Positions 1-11,597 of a stretch of DNA of 64,000 nucleotides are shown piece after piece. The stretch is from assembly GCF_028372415.1 (NCBI RefSeq), contig NC_092877.1:213830116-213894115 (forward strand), read 5' to 3'. How positions within the stretch are numbered: position 1 is the first letter of the stretch; each line of letters begins with the position of its first letter. Origin of the DNA: Notamacropus eugenii (taxonomy: Eukaryota > Chordata > Mammalia > Diprotodontia > Macropodidae). The notes under the pieces are model-generated. The model was not told where the DNA came from and made no database searches. It was given only the letters and a program-made list of their open reading frames with translations. Both the position numbers and the translations under genes were made by a program.

Positions 1-185
1 TCTGTGCAACATGACTAAGGTGAAAATGTATTTAATAAGAATGCATGTGTAGAACCTATATAAAATTGTATGCCATCTTGGGGAGGGAGGGGGTAGATAA
101 AGGGGAAGGTGGGGGAAGGAGGGGAAAAATTTAAGATATATGGAAGTGATTATAGAAAACTGAAAACAAATTAATTAATAAAAAA
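1..185 (+). repeat. L1 3' UTR end
   Basis: This is the end of a truncated marsupial L1. It carries the typical 'acatgactaa..tgaaaatgt' and 'tagaacctatata' words, a G-rich 'gggagggaggg' block and an A-rich tail ending in ATTAATTAATAAAAAATAATAATAA. No ORF2 remains because the window edge cuts it. Confidence 0.8.
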
Positions 186-984
186 TAATAATAAATGCAT
201 GTTTATTGACAGAAATAATCACACTGGAAGGGGCCTTCGAGATTGCTTATTTCTACTTCTAGACAGGTCCTTCTTAAAATCACAAAAGAGATGGGAGTCA
301 GTGTTATGTTTAAGACTTACAGAGAAGCTAACCTTAGAATATGCTTTTCTAATATAGCACAATAATTCATGGAAATCTGAGTAAAATATGACTACCTTCT
401 CCAATGGAGAAACTTCTCTCTTCTTCAACCTAAAAGTGCCCAAGTTAATCTGACATCCTCTGATTTGAGATATATCCTCCCCCTACCCCCATCTTTTAGG
501 AAAATAGAACATTTTAGTAATTTTGGCCCTGTTTGGAGGAACAGCCTCTTCCTCTGTAGTTAAAAGGCCTCTTATTACCTGATGACAATTAAGATAAGAT
601 ATTCTTATGAGAATTGTAACTAGGATTATTTGTGCCTTGGGCAAACTTTACTAAACCTGACTAAGTAGCATAAAATACATTTGAATGAATTTTTTAAATA
701 AAAATTCAGTTCTGGGGAGAAATCCGTTCAGGTACAACAGGTAGGGTAGAAGCAACTCTGCCTTGAACCTTCACATTTAACAATTCTTGTTAAGTAGGTT
801 CTCAAACCAGTTATTTGATTTTTGCTGAAGAGGTGAAATTGCTGTCCGGGCCTTCAAAATTTTATTGCCTTGGTATAAAGACTTTATTACTCTGGTCTGT
901 TATTGTTCAGTCTTTGTTATGTCCCTATATTCCCTTATTTTTTTACCTGGTTCCCTCCCCTCTCCCCTCTCCCCCTTGTCCTTC
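186..984. other. non-coding, nothing recognised
   Basis: AT-rich sequence without a repeat I recognise and without a splice-flanked ORF. The short ORFs here have no coding character. Confidence 0.5.
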
Positions 985-1093
985 CTTCCCCTTCCCTTGC
1001 CAGTTCTGTCTTGTGTTGTGTGGTCTTTGTATTCCCAGCACCTAGCACAGTGCCTTACATATAGCAATGCTTAGTAAATGCTTGTGGGTTGAA
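985..1093 (+). repeat. LINE-2 3' end
   Basis: Contains the L2 terminal words 'tttgtattcccagcacctag', 'cacagtgcctta' and 'agtaaatgcttg..ttgaa'. Only the last ~110 bases are clear; the pyrimidine-rich stretch just upstream could be more of the same element. Confidence 0.7.
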
Positions 1094-1525
1094 TCTTCAT
1101 TTCTTTCACCCAGGGAGCCTTCATTGCAGTACAATCATTCATTTCCTAAAGGAAAAAAAAAAACCTAAAATATTTTTTCTGCTTACATGCAATAGTTTTC
1201 TGTTGGGACACAACAAACCTAGACAAAGATATGGCAAACTTTTAATCCACTCATCAACTTTCTATGCCAATGTCATGAGTATTTTTCCTAGGAGTTCACC
1301 AGATAGATTTCTGGTGCTTCTTTATCTTAGTTGTTATTAAATGGAACTCTCTAGAATTGACTAGATCAGTTAAAATCAATATTAGTTCATCTTGTCTTGC
1401 TCATCATTCATTTCTCTGAAGGTATTTCCTGTCTCTGTCATTCTAATGGGCCACGCAAGGCTTAGCTTCTTGGGTGCTAGAACCTCAGAAGATCTAATGG
1501 TGGTGGTGTTATTGTTGGCACTGTT

Positions 1526-1702
1526 CCTTCCTTCCTTCCTCCCTCTCTCCCTCTTTCTCTCCCTCCCTTCCTCCCTTTGTTTCTTTCTCTCTCTCTCTCT
1601 TTCCCTCTTTCTTCCTTCCTTCCTTTCTTCCTCCCTTCCTTCCTTTCTTCCTTCTTCCCCACTTCCACCTCCACCTCCTGCTCCTCCTTCTTATTCTTCT
1701 TC
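1526..1702. repeat. pyrimidine (CTTCC/CT)n tract
   Basis: About 175 bases almost wholly C/T on the plus strand, made of CTTCC, CTTT and CT units and ending in CCT triplets. It creates spurious Ser/Leu/Pro-rich and Lys/Glu/Arg-rich ORFs on both strands, which are not genes. Confidence 0.9.
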
Positions 1703-1895
1703 TCACAGTGGACAGAGTGCTGAACTAGGAGTCAGAAACACCTGAGTTCAAATATGAATCCAGTCACTACCTAGCTGTGTGACTCTGGGCAAGTTACTTA
1801 ATCTCTTCTTGATACAATTTTCTCATCTGTAAAAATGTGGATAATAATAGTACTTATCTCCCAGGCTTGTTGAGAGGATCAAATTATATCTCATT
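1703..1895 (+). repeat. SINE, MIR/THER1-like
   Basis: Reads 'cagtggacagagtgctgaac', 'gtcagaaacacctgagttca', 'tagctgtgtgactctgggca', 'tctcatctgtaaaa' and 'cttgttgagaggatcaaat'. This order is that of the tRNA-derived CORE-SINEs common in marsupials. Confidence 0.85.
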
Positions 1896-2132
1896 TATTA
1901 GTATATGAAGGGTCATAGTTTGAGGTTCCACTAGGTACCTCTACCCCTGTGAGGAGTTGGACACCTTGCATAGACCACCACATTACCTTGTGTCAGAAGG
2001 CCCTCCCCAAGGAGTAGCACAGGTATGAAGAATGTCTGCTATTTCCTCTCCTCTTCCTCCTTTGGCTACTCCTTTACCCTTATTCCAAATGAAACTGATA
2101 ATCTAACTTCCTCATATCTATCTAGTCTTTTA

Positions 2133-2330
2133 CAAGCAGTGTGGAGGAACAAATAGAATACTGGACCTGGAGTTGGGAAGAGCAGGGTTTAAATTTCATC
2201 TTCAACGCTTCCTGGCTCTATAAGATCCTTCAGCAAGTTCCCCTCTTTCCCTTGATTTCTCATTTGTAGAACAAGGGACTCCGTTTGAGGGTTTCTAAGT
2301 CCCTTCCAGTTTTACAACTACAATCTTAGG
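2133..2330 (+). repeat. SINE, tRNA-derived
   Basis: Shows 'ctggacctggagttgggaag', 'gtttaaatttca', 'tttctcatttgtag' and the ending '..ctaagtcccttccagtttta', typical of the marsupial SINE subtype that ends in a 'ggtcccttccagctct' motif. Confidence 0.75.
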
Positions 2331-2439
2331 AGTTTACATAAGATTTGCACATTTAATATTCATCTCTCATTCTCAATAGGCCTTGAGGTGTCATAGGCAG
2401 GTTCTGCATTTTAAAGATTGTCAAAATAAGGCCCTCATA

Positions 2440-2552
2440 AGTAAAAAGTCTGCTCCTTGAGGAAAGGGTCTATCTTTTGCCTTTCCTTGTATCCTCAATG
2501 CTTAGCACAGAACTTGGCACATAGTACATGCTTAGCAAATGCTTATTATCTG
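2440..2552 (+). repeat. LINE-2 3' end
   Basis: Carries 'ctccttgaggaaagggtcta', 'ttgtatcctcaatgcttagc' and 'cttggcacatagtacatgct' followed by 'agcaaatgctta', the L2 3' terminal signature. Confidence 0.8.
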
Positions 2553-2752
2553 AGTGACTAGGACATGTGGCTAATAAATGACAGAAGGAGGACTGTACCT
2601 CAGACCTTTGGATTTCTAGTTCAGTGGTCTCTGTTACTCAATCTTGGATGGCAAGAGAATGGGACACTCAAGGGGAGAATAGAAGTTAAGAATGTATACC
2701 CTTACCTCAGCCTCTCTGTATCCCAGTGGCAGAGAGAGTGCCATTTTCCACA

Positions 2753-2816
2753 CACAAACACACACACACACACACATATGGAATATATATATATATATAT
2801 ACATATATATATGATT
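2753..2816. repeat. (CA)n-(TA)n microsatellite
   Basis: A run of CA dinucleotides passes into alternating TA. Alternating purine-pyrimidine sequence of this kind is often polymorphic. Confidence 0.9.
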
Positions 2817-2819
2817 ATA

Positions 2820-3870
2820 GTATAGTAAGATTTTTCAGCCCCCACCCCAATTAATTTAATCAATAAGAGGGCACAATGAAGTTTTGATATGTCCATGCCT
2901 CTGTAACTTCATCAGGTGCTAAAGTCTATTTGATTGTCATAGAATTAATCAAGTCATCAATGAACAATCCTAGAATTTGATCACAAAGTTTTAAGTAGAT
3001 GTTAAGGAATTTTCTTTCAGTTCTGCAACAAACCTGTGATCAGTTCCTCCTAAATCAACTCTGGAGGATTAGAGGGCTTTGAGCACGGGGTAAAGGAAGA
3101 TGCTGCCACATAGGCAAATCAATCACTCCTTTGGATCTATATATAAAAATAGCAAGTCAGTTTGAGAGTTGGAGGATTTTATTCTCTGGATTTTATTCTC
3201 AGCAAATGGGAAGAATTGAGGAGAATTTATTTGCTTACCTTCTCCCCCTTCCTATCAGCTATTTAATTGGAGCTACTAGACCTTTAGGGAACAATGCATT
3301 CACCCAGTTGCAGGAGACATACACTGAGGAGAGATATGGATGGAGATAGTCACTAGAGGGAAAAGGTACCTTCAGTAAGTGTAACTTCTGGTGATAGCAA
3401 GGAGTGTTGACTATGGGTTTGTGAAAGAAGCTGACCCTGGAAACCAAACAGAGTGCCTACCCACAAGAAATACTGCACCCAAGAGGAGCCACATGGGGAC
3501 TCTACAAAGAGAGAGAAGACTAGGAATTGTGGGTTATTCTTTGTTACACGTGTAATCCATATCTGTACTTCCCTAACAGTATACTCTAATTTTCAATTCC
3601 CCTTCTCCTATGGATGCTATATGTATTTAGGTTTTGGGGGATAATATTTCATAGGAAATACTATATAACATTAGTAAGTATCTTTTCTAAAAGCTAATTC
3701 CGTCTTCTGGTTGATTGTTAATAGAAAGCACAGCAGGAGGAATACATGAGCTCCAGTGTTAGAAGTGGCCACCCATAGGGTTACTGCCCTAGAAATCTGA
3801 GAGTGGCAACCCCTGAGAGGGGCCAATCCCTGAGTAGGAGTTGGGGAAGTAGCCCCAGGCAGAGTGTTTC
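2820..3870. other. non-coding, nothing recognised
   Basis: No clear repeat, RNA gene or supported exon. ORFs on both strands around 3130-3450 and 3453-3644 lack coding features. Confidence 0.45.
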
Positions 3871-3872
3871 TA

Positions 3873-4060
3873 GAGCGATCACAAATTTAGATCTGGGAGG
3901 GACCTTAGAGGTCATCTTGCCCATCTGCCTTCTTTTTCAGGAAATTAAAGCCCTGAGAGTTTAAATAATTAGGCTAAGGTCCCACATATTAAGTTGAAGT
4001 ATCAGATTTGAACTCAGATCCTCTACTTCATCGAGTGCTCTCTGTAATGAACCACAATTA
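3873..4060 (-). repeat. SINE, antisense
   Basis: Reverse orientation copy: 'gatctgggagggaccttaga', 'ggtcatcttgcccat', 'aggaaattaaagccctgaga' and 'gatttgaactcagatcctct' are the complement of the marsupial SINE core and its 'cctctgaggtccc' end. Confidence 0.8.
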
Positions 4061-4062
4061 CC

Positions 4063-4603
4063 ATAACCTTGATCAGGGAAGTCATGAGATTTTATTCATG
4101 TTTGAACTGGATTCTCTCAAGTGATAAATAAGGTCTATTATTCAGCTGGTCACATTAATGAAAATGCTCATTATCAGGTAGTCCTCATTTTGATTCTGTT
4201 AAGCATGTGAATCTATGTGTCCTGCCTTCAACGTAACATAAGGAGAAAATGTTCAAAAGTTTGATGTATCACTCGTACATCGAAAATGCTACAAACACAG
4301 GTGCTATGAGTACAACAGCTCCATTTTTCTCTGAGATGCGGAGGTTATGGGAAGAGCCAGGCTGGTACAAGAAGACATTTAAGCCTACGATGGATATTCC
4401 AACAAGCCTTTTTACTTATTGAAAATAAATTATTTTATACTTATCCCCGAGTTCAGTGTTACTTTGTATCAAATTGACCAAACAAATCTGCTAATATTAT
4501 GCGGAAAGCAGATGTATAGTTTATCATCTTCACTAGTCATGACAGCTTCTATTAATTTAGTGCTTTGAAGTTTAAAGACCTCTTTACATTCAGCATCTTA
4601 TGG
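4063..4603. other. non-coding, nothing recognised
   Basis: About 540 bases of apparently unique sequence between two SINEs. No exon supported. Confidence 0.4.
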
Positions 4604-4795
4604 AAGCTTCAGAGCAACCTAGAATTGGAATCTAGAAGACTTGAATTCAAACCCTGTTTCAGATACTAGCTTTGTGATTATGGGCAAGTCACTTACTGTA
4701 AGCCTCTGTTTCCTGATTTGTAAAATAAGAGGTTTGGATTTGATGGCCTCTAAGGTCCTTTCTGCACTAGATGATCCCATGAACCCTGTAAAATG
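4604..4795 (+). repeat. SINE, tRNA-derived
   Basis: 'ttgaattcaaaccctgtttc', 'gggcaagtcacttac', 'tttcctgatttgtaaaat' and 'ggcctctaaggtcctttctg' give a complete forward copy of the subtype with the 'aaggtcc' end. Confidence 0.85.
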
Positions 4796-4799
4796 CAAG

Positions 4800-6540
4800 C
4801 ATTATTATCATTATTGCCATTTTATTGATAAGAAAATTAAATTTAAATGTAGGAATGTCAGGGGTGTTTTCAAGCTGCAAAATTTCCCCTGTGGTTGTGA
4901 TTGCCTGGATAACAAGTATTTTTGCTATTAATCTTAGATTATGTTTAACCTATTTATGTAGAAAATGGACAAATAATGGTTTTGAAACCTTAGGAATGCC
5001 ATCCAAGAATTTTTGTTAAAAATAGAATAGGTTTGATGCCTTGGGGACACTGGGTGGGAGCATGCTCCCTCCCATGAATCAGGCTGACTGAGCTCTTTTA
5101 ATAAACCCCAAGATAGTGGGATTCGGTCATTATTTTGGTTTAAATTCCAGTAAAGTTCTCATGTGACAAAATGTATGTATTTCTCAGTCAATTATTTTTT
5201 AGAGTCATGGGTTCTGAGCCTCAGTGCTGGTTTTGTTGAATATCAATGACAACAAGGACAGCAGCAAGAAAAATTGAAACTGAATTTGGTGTCATGTCAC
5301 TGTTTCCTAATACTTTGGTGTCCCCCACCCCCCTTTTCAACTTTACAATAGCTTCATTCTTTTCTACCCCCCTTCAGATTTTAGAAACCAAGCACTGACA
5401 TCAGGAAAATGCCATCTGACACAAGCTTGCAGGCTTTGCCTTTGAAAAAGCCAATTTTCCCTGAGGCTGAAGGAAAAGCACTGGCCAGCATAGAGGTCTG
5501 CAACCAGGGGTGCCACTGGATGATTTAAATAAAGTGAAAGGCAGGTTTGAAGACTTTCCATTTTAATACCAATTTAAATAGATGGCCAGATTTATTATTT
5601 CAGTCAGATAGGGGTAGGGATGAGAGAGCTACAGCTTACCTACAAAAGAGAGAAACCACATTTTCTTCAGCCCTCACTGTGGCCTGATAAGCAATATAAA
5701 CCTTTCATCAGATCATCCTGATTTTCAAGAGCATGAAAGGAATCATGTGTAAAGTGTAGTATCATACCTTATTAAAAATCTGCCCTGGGGGAAAAATCAG
5801 ATAATTCTGAGCAGAATGATAGAGACCTGAGTTATCCCTTTTGTAAAAATCATCTTTAAATTCCCTCCCAGTTCTTAAAAATTTAGTAGCATTGACTGAA
5901 ATCATCATAATGGAACTTTCTAGGAGTCTATGGTACTTATGGACAGAAAAGCTGAAAGCTCAAAGGAAATTTTTCTCTTTTGCAACCCAGCATGTTACCT
6001 GCAGCACCTCCCCCTGCCACGTGAATTTCTAAAATGCACAGGGAAGTCTTGTAGTATGTATACTTTTTTGTAGTAACATTTTTTATGAAACTTGAATTAA
6101 CTGAGTAGGAGTATAAGAATAAGAAAAAAAATCAAAAAATAAAGAAAAGGGAAAATGCATTTTGTTATTTAAAAAGAGTATTAAGGTTGCCTAGAGAATC
6201 TAGGCAACTTAGAATGTCTATCTTTTTTTAAAAATTTTATGAAAACAGAAAACACTGTAGAGAGCTAATTATATCTTAATAGAATGTTAATTGTTTTACC
6301 TTCTCAAAATATTCTTCTGGGGGGCAATTGAGTATAGTTTATAAAAGCAGGAAATTTACTCCAGAACATACTTGTACCACAGCTATATCCAGCAACTAAA
6401 TACAACTAATTATTGGCTTAGGAATAGTTTTCATGGAAAATACCTTTTGGGAAATTTACATTTTGGGTTTATAGCTTGTAATTTCTTTGATATGGAGAAC
6501 TCCAGGTAAGGAAATTCTACCAATATAAATAAACATCTTT
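4800..6540. other. non-coding, nothing recognised
   Basis: About 1.7 kb without a recognisable repeat or supported exon. It holds a perfect 9-bp inverted repeat at 6186-6208 (listed separately) and AT-rich stretches near 6060-6180. Confidence 0.45.
6186..6208. repeat. short perfect inverted repeat
   Basis: Arms GTTGCCTAG (6186-6194) and CTAGGCAAC (6200-6208) pair perfectly around the 5-base loop AGAAT. Function unknown; it could be chance. Confidence 0.7.
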
Positions 6541-6544
6541 TCTG

Positions 6545-6690
6545 CAAGTGATGACCTAGAGAATGACCTTGGATACTAAGATCAAGTAACTTGCCAAAAT
6601 TCACACAGCCAGTGTGTGTATGAAGGAGAATTTAAATCCAGGTATTCCTGACTCCTAGGCTCACCTTCTATTCACACACCACAGTACCAT
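6545..6690 (-). repeat. SINE fragment, antisense
   Basis: 'atcaagtaacttgccaaaat', 'tcacacagccagtg' and 'tttaaatccaggtattcctg' are the complement of the tRNA-derived SINE core. Confidence 0.75.
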
Positions 6691-6760
6691 TCATTCATAC
6701 ATACATACACATGTGTATGTGTTTATATGTATGAATATTTATATATAGGAATGGGTTTTA
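6690..6760. repeat. (CATA/TATG)n microsatellite
   Basis: Degenerate CATA and TATG tetranucleotide runs next to the antisense SINE. Confidence 0.75.
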
Positions 6761-6764
6761 CTGA

Positions 6765-7850
6765 ATTCACAATGATATGAATTTAAAAAAGGAGAAATGC
6801 TGCTTGATCATAAAAGCTCCAATTTTGTATATTATTTTCATAAAGAAAAGGGACACTATGTAAGATTATCTGATAAACCAACGTCCCTTCATTCTGATAT
6901 GATAGGCTTGAAGTGTTCCTAGAAATTGACAGCAATAGACCTTTGTCAGAAGTTCATCTGTCACTTTAGACTACTGTGCTTACAATGCTCTGCTGGTCCA
7001 AGTTACCTAATGCAGTGGAGTAAGCTCTCTTTGTAGGGCTAATATTTTAATTAGCTGATGCATAGTCTCGGGTTAATTTATTTATATGTACATTCTTTGG
7101 ATTTGCTGTTTCTATTTAAAAACAGTAATTGTTTTTTTTTTTTTTCACCCTAGTAAACACATTTTTTACCCAGTTTGAAAAAGTGCTAATAGCATTTTCT
7201 GACTTCTGGAAGGTTCTCCCCCTTCCCTTTAAAAAGCAATAGAATGAGGGAAGGTTCAAATCACGGGATAATAGTTCATAGCAATTATGTTACTAAGTAC
7301 AACATCAAAGGCCAGAGGATCACTGAACTGGGAAGAGAAGTAAATACTTCATCATATTCATCATATTCCACATTTTGGACTCTGAGAAGCAGTTTGAAAA
7401 ACCCTTTAAAATGTTTTGCAAACATAAATGATCTTTAAAATATTGTATTTGAAGAATTCTACCCTTGGGTTTTACTAGCCTGATTGCCTTGGTACACTTC
7501 AGTGGGAAGACAAATGCCTACCTTCTTTTATTCCCCTTGGTTTCTTGCCATGAAATGCAGGGTTTTATCCATGAACAGGGCAATATCCTGAGAGATGTTC
7601 TTGTGGGTATCTTTTCGTTGAACCACTGGGCTCTGGCACCATTTGCCTTGGTCACATAACTGCAATGACTTGGATTTCTAGGCCTTTTCAGTTGTCCTAT
7701 TGTATCAACAATAGACCACCACTGATTCCAGTGGGCTAAAAGGCCTGGTTTTAACAATAGTCCTGCTGTATTTCTGCAGAGTTTGAAGAAGCAGTTTAAT
7801 TCTCTGCTGAGGACACATTGCTTTACTAAGGCTTATTATTTGTTAAAGTG
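6765..7850. other. non-coding, nothing recognised
   Basis: Contains a poly-T run near 7130 and otherwise apparently unique AT-rich sequence. The ORFs at 7244-7757 have no splice or homology support. Confidence 0.45.
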
Positions 7851-7854
7851 TAAG

Positions 7855-8215
7855 GTTTTCTGAGTATTTCCCATCTATGATACTCCATCTCCAGGTCTCC
7901 CTTCTACCTTAGCACAAGCTTGCTATCCCTGGACTGAATTCCCTCTGCTGCTGCCTTTTAGAATTCTTAGTTTCTGTAAAGGCTCAACTCAAAAGCTATG
8001 CTCCACATTTTACTTCTCTTCCCAGTTACTGGTACTTCTCCATCAAAATTCCCTTGGGTTTTTCTTGCTTATATTTGTATATATTTATATGTATGAACAT
8101 TGTCTCTTCTAGAAAGATTGTGAGTTTCTTGAGGACAGGCACTTCACTTTTGTCTTTGTATCTCTGTGAGCCTAGCATAGTGGAGACACTTAATAGTTGT
8201 TCATGGATCAACTGA
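7855..8215 (+). repeat. LINE-2 3' region
   Basis: Shows the L2 downstream order: 'ttctgtaaaggctcaactca', then 'cttgaggacaggcacttcac', 'tttgtatctctgtgagccta' and 'gacacttaatagttgttcat'. Diverged and with small gaps. Confidence 0.7.
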
Positions 8216-8384
8216 TTCAAATCCCCAAGTGGTTTCATTTCTAAGTTCCCAATTTCACTAAGATTAGAAAGAGACTATTTGCTAGAAAAGGACAACATTT
8301 ATCATTGAATCTTTCATGCTATAACCAACAAGACACTGATAAATACCACTACTTAGTTCTTACATAGCATTTTATGTAAAGGGA

Positions 8385-8500
8385 GGTGGAATGCTACAGC
8401 AGATCAAGTTCTGGCTTTGGAATCAGAAAATCTTGGTTCAACTCCCAGCTCAGTTATTTATTCTAAGTGACTTTGAGCTCACTACCCTTCTGTACTTCAG
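8385..8500 (+). repeat. SINE fragment
   Basis: 'tctggctttggaatcagaaa', 'ttggttcaactcccagctca' and 'agtgactttgagctcac' resemble the first half of a tRNA-derived SINE. Confidence 0.6.
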
Positions 8501-8509
8501 GCTTATTTT

Positions 8510-9360
8510 ACTGAGATTAGGGAAACTCAGGTGAATGGCCTTTTGTGATCAATACAAAAGATTAACAGCTTTATAGGAATCTCTAGGAAAAGAATAGTTT
8601 GCAGTTATAGTTACAAATGTGCCTTTCTTTCTTCCCTGGAAGGTCATCTTTCTAATGTGAGGATCCCAGTAAATGGCTATACTGCACTGTTTTGGTATTT
8701 TGACTATTACTTTTTTTAGAGTCGTTTAGACATAGTCATCATTAAGTATACTAGCAAAACAGTCAATCAGATTGAGCTTGCCATTATCACTACAATTTTC
8801 TTTTCTTCTTCTCGTGGCAGATTCCTATTACAACCCAAGTCTTCTTGTCTTTTTAATTTGAAGCTTATCTCCCCAGAGAGATGTATGACTCTATGTATGT
8901 GTGCATAGGCATGATATATATACCAATGTGCTCATACACGCATATTTTAAAAATATTTCATGTGGCAAGTTGAATTTTAAGTTCACTTTAGATTTTAAGC
9001 ATGAGATTTAAATAATAATTTTGGGAAAATAAAAGTATCCCGACACTGTTGCTGATGTGAACTGCTTTTTAATGGTGGAAAGATGGTTCCTTCTGTTGCT
9101 TTGCTATTCGTGAGTAAAGACTCCAGAGATCAGTGGGAATATGGGAAGAACAGTTTCGAAGCTCCAGACTGGAGTCAAGTAGATACCCACCTTAGAACTA
9201 AGGCACCAAGGTTTTCAAGAAGTGTTCCCAAGGCATCTCTCTGCAAAGGTCAATTGATGGTTTAAAGTAGTTAGGTCTGCCATGTCTAGGAGGCCCTACA
9301 GACTGCTGCATTGATATATGCTGAAACCTCAAAATGTTAGTTTGAATTGGAATCCACAAC
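8510..9360. other. region downstream of the minus-strand gene
   Basis: No recognisable repeat or exon. It lies just beyond the predicted polyadenylation site of the minus-strand gene. The ORF at 9083-9265 is unsupported. Confidence 0.4.
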
Positions 9361-9369
9361 AACAACAGA

Positions 9370-10637
9370 CAGCAAATGCTTGTACCCTTTTATTGGCACA
9401 GTAATATTTCAAAGGTTGGTATGGCTGGGAAGTTCGAAGTAGCAAAGTATTGTTCTCTTAATGCCACTGCTCAAAATTTCACAACAGCCAACCAGAACAC
9501 TTCCTTAAGTCAAGGCCATGGCAATACATGAGCTCTGGTGATATACAGTAAGGGAATCATGCAGCATACCTCTTTAAGGACATATTCATCTTAGGATGCC
9601 TGTACCTTCAGGAAGCCTTATTGCTCAAAGGAGAAAATTCTCGGCAGTCCTTTCTGCACCTGTTACTGGGTGCACCTTTGTACTGACATCTGACCTTTTA
9701 CATAACCAACTGTGAAAATGAAGCTATACACACTTACTGAGCACCTCATTATTTCCTGTAACCTATACTGTCAACTTGAGATGAAGTTTAATTAAAGAAA
9801 TTCACAACCCACTTATTCCAAAGCACAGCGCATAGAAAAAAAAAACAATATCTCCTAACTAATGAATGAAATAGAAAGCATGGGGCACTAAGCACAAAAG
9901 TCGATTTTGCAAGTGTCACCAGATTTAAGGTTGACATCAATGAAGCTAAAACAACAACATAGTGTTGAGATTTTTAGATACTTCCCGCAATAACTATATG
10001 GAGCAAAAAGAATCCAAATGGATTTGATGTTTTTACCTGTATTTTGAAGAAAGAACAGCACCACCAATTGCATAAATTTATAAAATCCAGTAATAAACAT
10101 GTAAATAATAATGCTCAGGTTTGGTATTCCAATAAAACAGACATCTACAAAGAAATAGAATATATGTACTATATATATGCATCATGTTAAAACCATTCAA
10201 GATACAACAAACATAGTATTGAACTCTATAAAACAACTGTACAGTGTGCACACCAATGCCACCTGTCATTAGACCACCACCATTCTACCCTTCTGCTTCC
10301 CTCTTCATCCTCTGACTTTATCTCTTCTGCCACTTCCCACTCTTGTTTGCAGAATACTGGTTTCTAAAGAGTGTTCTGTAGATCTTGCATCCTACAAAGC
10401 ACACGATTAGAAAGATCAGTGCTAATCACCACAAAAAAAAAAAAAAAAAGACCAAACGCACACATACATATTGAATCTAGTGTATTGAACTCCAGTTTCC
10501 TGTGCTTTTTGAGGGTAAATGCCTGGAGAGAGAATCTAGCACATTTAGGGGTGGGGGGTGGAGCAAGATGTTGCTTGCTACTAGAGTTTCCAGTCACTAG
10601 GTGGTTTTGATTTTTAGAGTCTGAAAATCAATCCACA
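9370..10637 (-). other. 3' UTR of the minus-strand gene
   Basis: Follows the stop codon at 10638-10640 on the minus strand and runs about 1.27 kb to an AATAAA at 9389-9394. No SINE or LINE is visible in it, unlike the flanks, which fits a constrained exon. It holds a poly-A run on the plus strand (poly-T in the transcript) near 10431-10449. The exact cleavage position is inferred. Confidence 0.7.
9389..9394 (-). terminator. polyadenylation signal AATAAA
   Basis: On the minus strand the sequence is CCAATAAAAGGG, followed within about 15-30 bases by a GU-rich stretch (TGTCTGTTGTTGTTGTGG). Signal plus downstream element fits a mammalian cleavage site near 9370. Confidence 0.7.
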
Positions 10638-10868
10638 TCAAATCGTAGTGTCCCACAACTCTGAAGGTAATCTATTGCAGGAAGTCTCTTCTGCTTTCTT
10701 CAGTAGCGCTGGCTTTTTGCAAGGGGGTAGAGGCGGTCCGCTGACCCGAGGTTCTGGATGGTGCTGGTTCTGTTGCCAATCTCTTTCCTCGCAAAGCTTC
10801 CTCCTCCAGTCTAGGAGTTCCTGAAGGGCCAAGCTCTCATTCTCTGAAAGCCTTAGCTGATGGATTAC
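10638..10868 (-). CDS. terminal coding exon, unidentified protein
   Basis: This is the last coding part of a minus-strand gene. The exon starts after a strong acceptor, a long pyrimidine tract ending CTCTCCAG, and opens in phase 0 with GTA; 76 codons follow to TGA at 10638-10640. The peptide begins [19 protein letters not shown], a leucine-patterned stretch likely to be helical or coiled-coil, continues with [14 protein letters not shown], then a proline patch ([10 protein letters not shown]) and a basic KK segment, and ends PSELWDTTI. The last residues D-T-T-I match a class I PDZ ligand. It joins in frame to the exon at 39413-39495. Base composition is more GC-rich than the flanks. The gene is not recognised; an adaptor or cytoskeletal role would be a guess from the coiled-coil and PDZ-ligand features. 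I am fairly sure it is a real exon, unsure of its function. Confidence 0.82.
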   Translation of the reverse strand, partial: VIHQLRLSENESLALQELLDWRRKLCEERDWQQNQHHPEPRVSGPPLPPCKKPALLKKAEETSCNRLPSELWDTTI

Positions 10869-11595
10869 CTGGAGAGGTTAAGGGTGTGGGAACAGGAAAA
10901 AAAACACACACACACACACCAAAAACATGAAGGGCCATGAAATCTGATAACACTTGGATATAAAAGCTTCTTATTTTATGACATAGTTGAACTATGATAC
11001 ACTGACTAAATAAATGCCAAAAACAGAGCATCTACTATTTGCCAAAAATACTACGGAAATGAATTAAAAGTTTGTCCTCCCCGGGTAGCTGAACATGAAT
11101 TTGGAAAATAAATGAAAAAAATTATGATCAAAAAAGTTATTTTTATATTTTGTTAATGAATTATGATTAAACTAATCGATCTATTTGCAGTGGAAAGAGC
11201 TGCCCCTCCCCGCCCCCCAAATAGGCAAGTGACAGGCAACTTTAACTCATTGTTTCTCCTTCACTTCACTGTGTAACCACTGTTTGTCCCACAGAGAATA
11301 GTTTTCCCCTTATGGTGACCTATATTTTGGCAAACTCATTGGCCAAGGTCACAGGACACCAGCAGTGGGGGTCTAGTGCTGAGGTATCATTCATAAGGTG
11401 TAGGTATCATTCAGCCCCTCCCCCCCAATACTCCCTAATGCTGCCTGAACCACATTAAAACGAAATTGTGAAATATTTAATGAAATAAATAAAAATGCAA
11501 TAAGACATTGATAACAACATATTTTATAACTGTCATTATCCTACTCTAGGGATTCTTATGTATGGATTAGTGGCCACTGCCTCTATTTGAGTTGA
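10869..11595. other. intron, with acceptor at its left edge
   Basis: First part of the large last intron (10869-39412). On the minus strand the acceptor region next to 10868 carries a pyrimidine tract and a short CA run (about 10902-10918). The rest is AT-rich without a recognised repeat. Confidence 0.55.
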
Positions 11596-11597
11596 CA

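Noticed and set aside
5641..5690. Minus-strand 44-base candidate exon (acceptor TTATCAG, donor GTAAGC)
   Set aside because: It lies beyond the predicted poly(A) site of the gene and has no partner exons, so it is probably chance.
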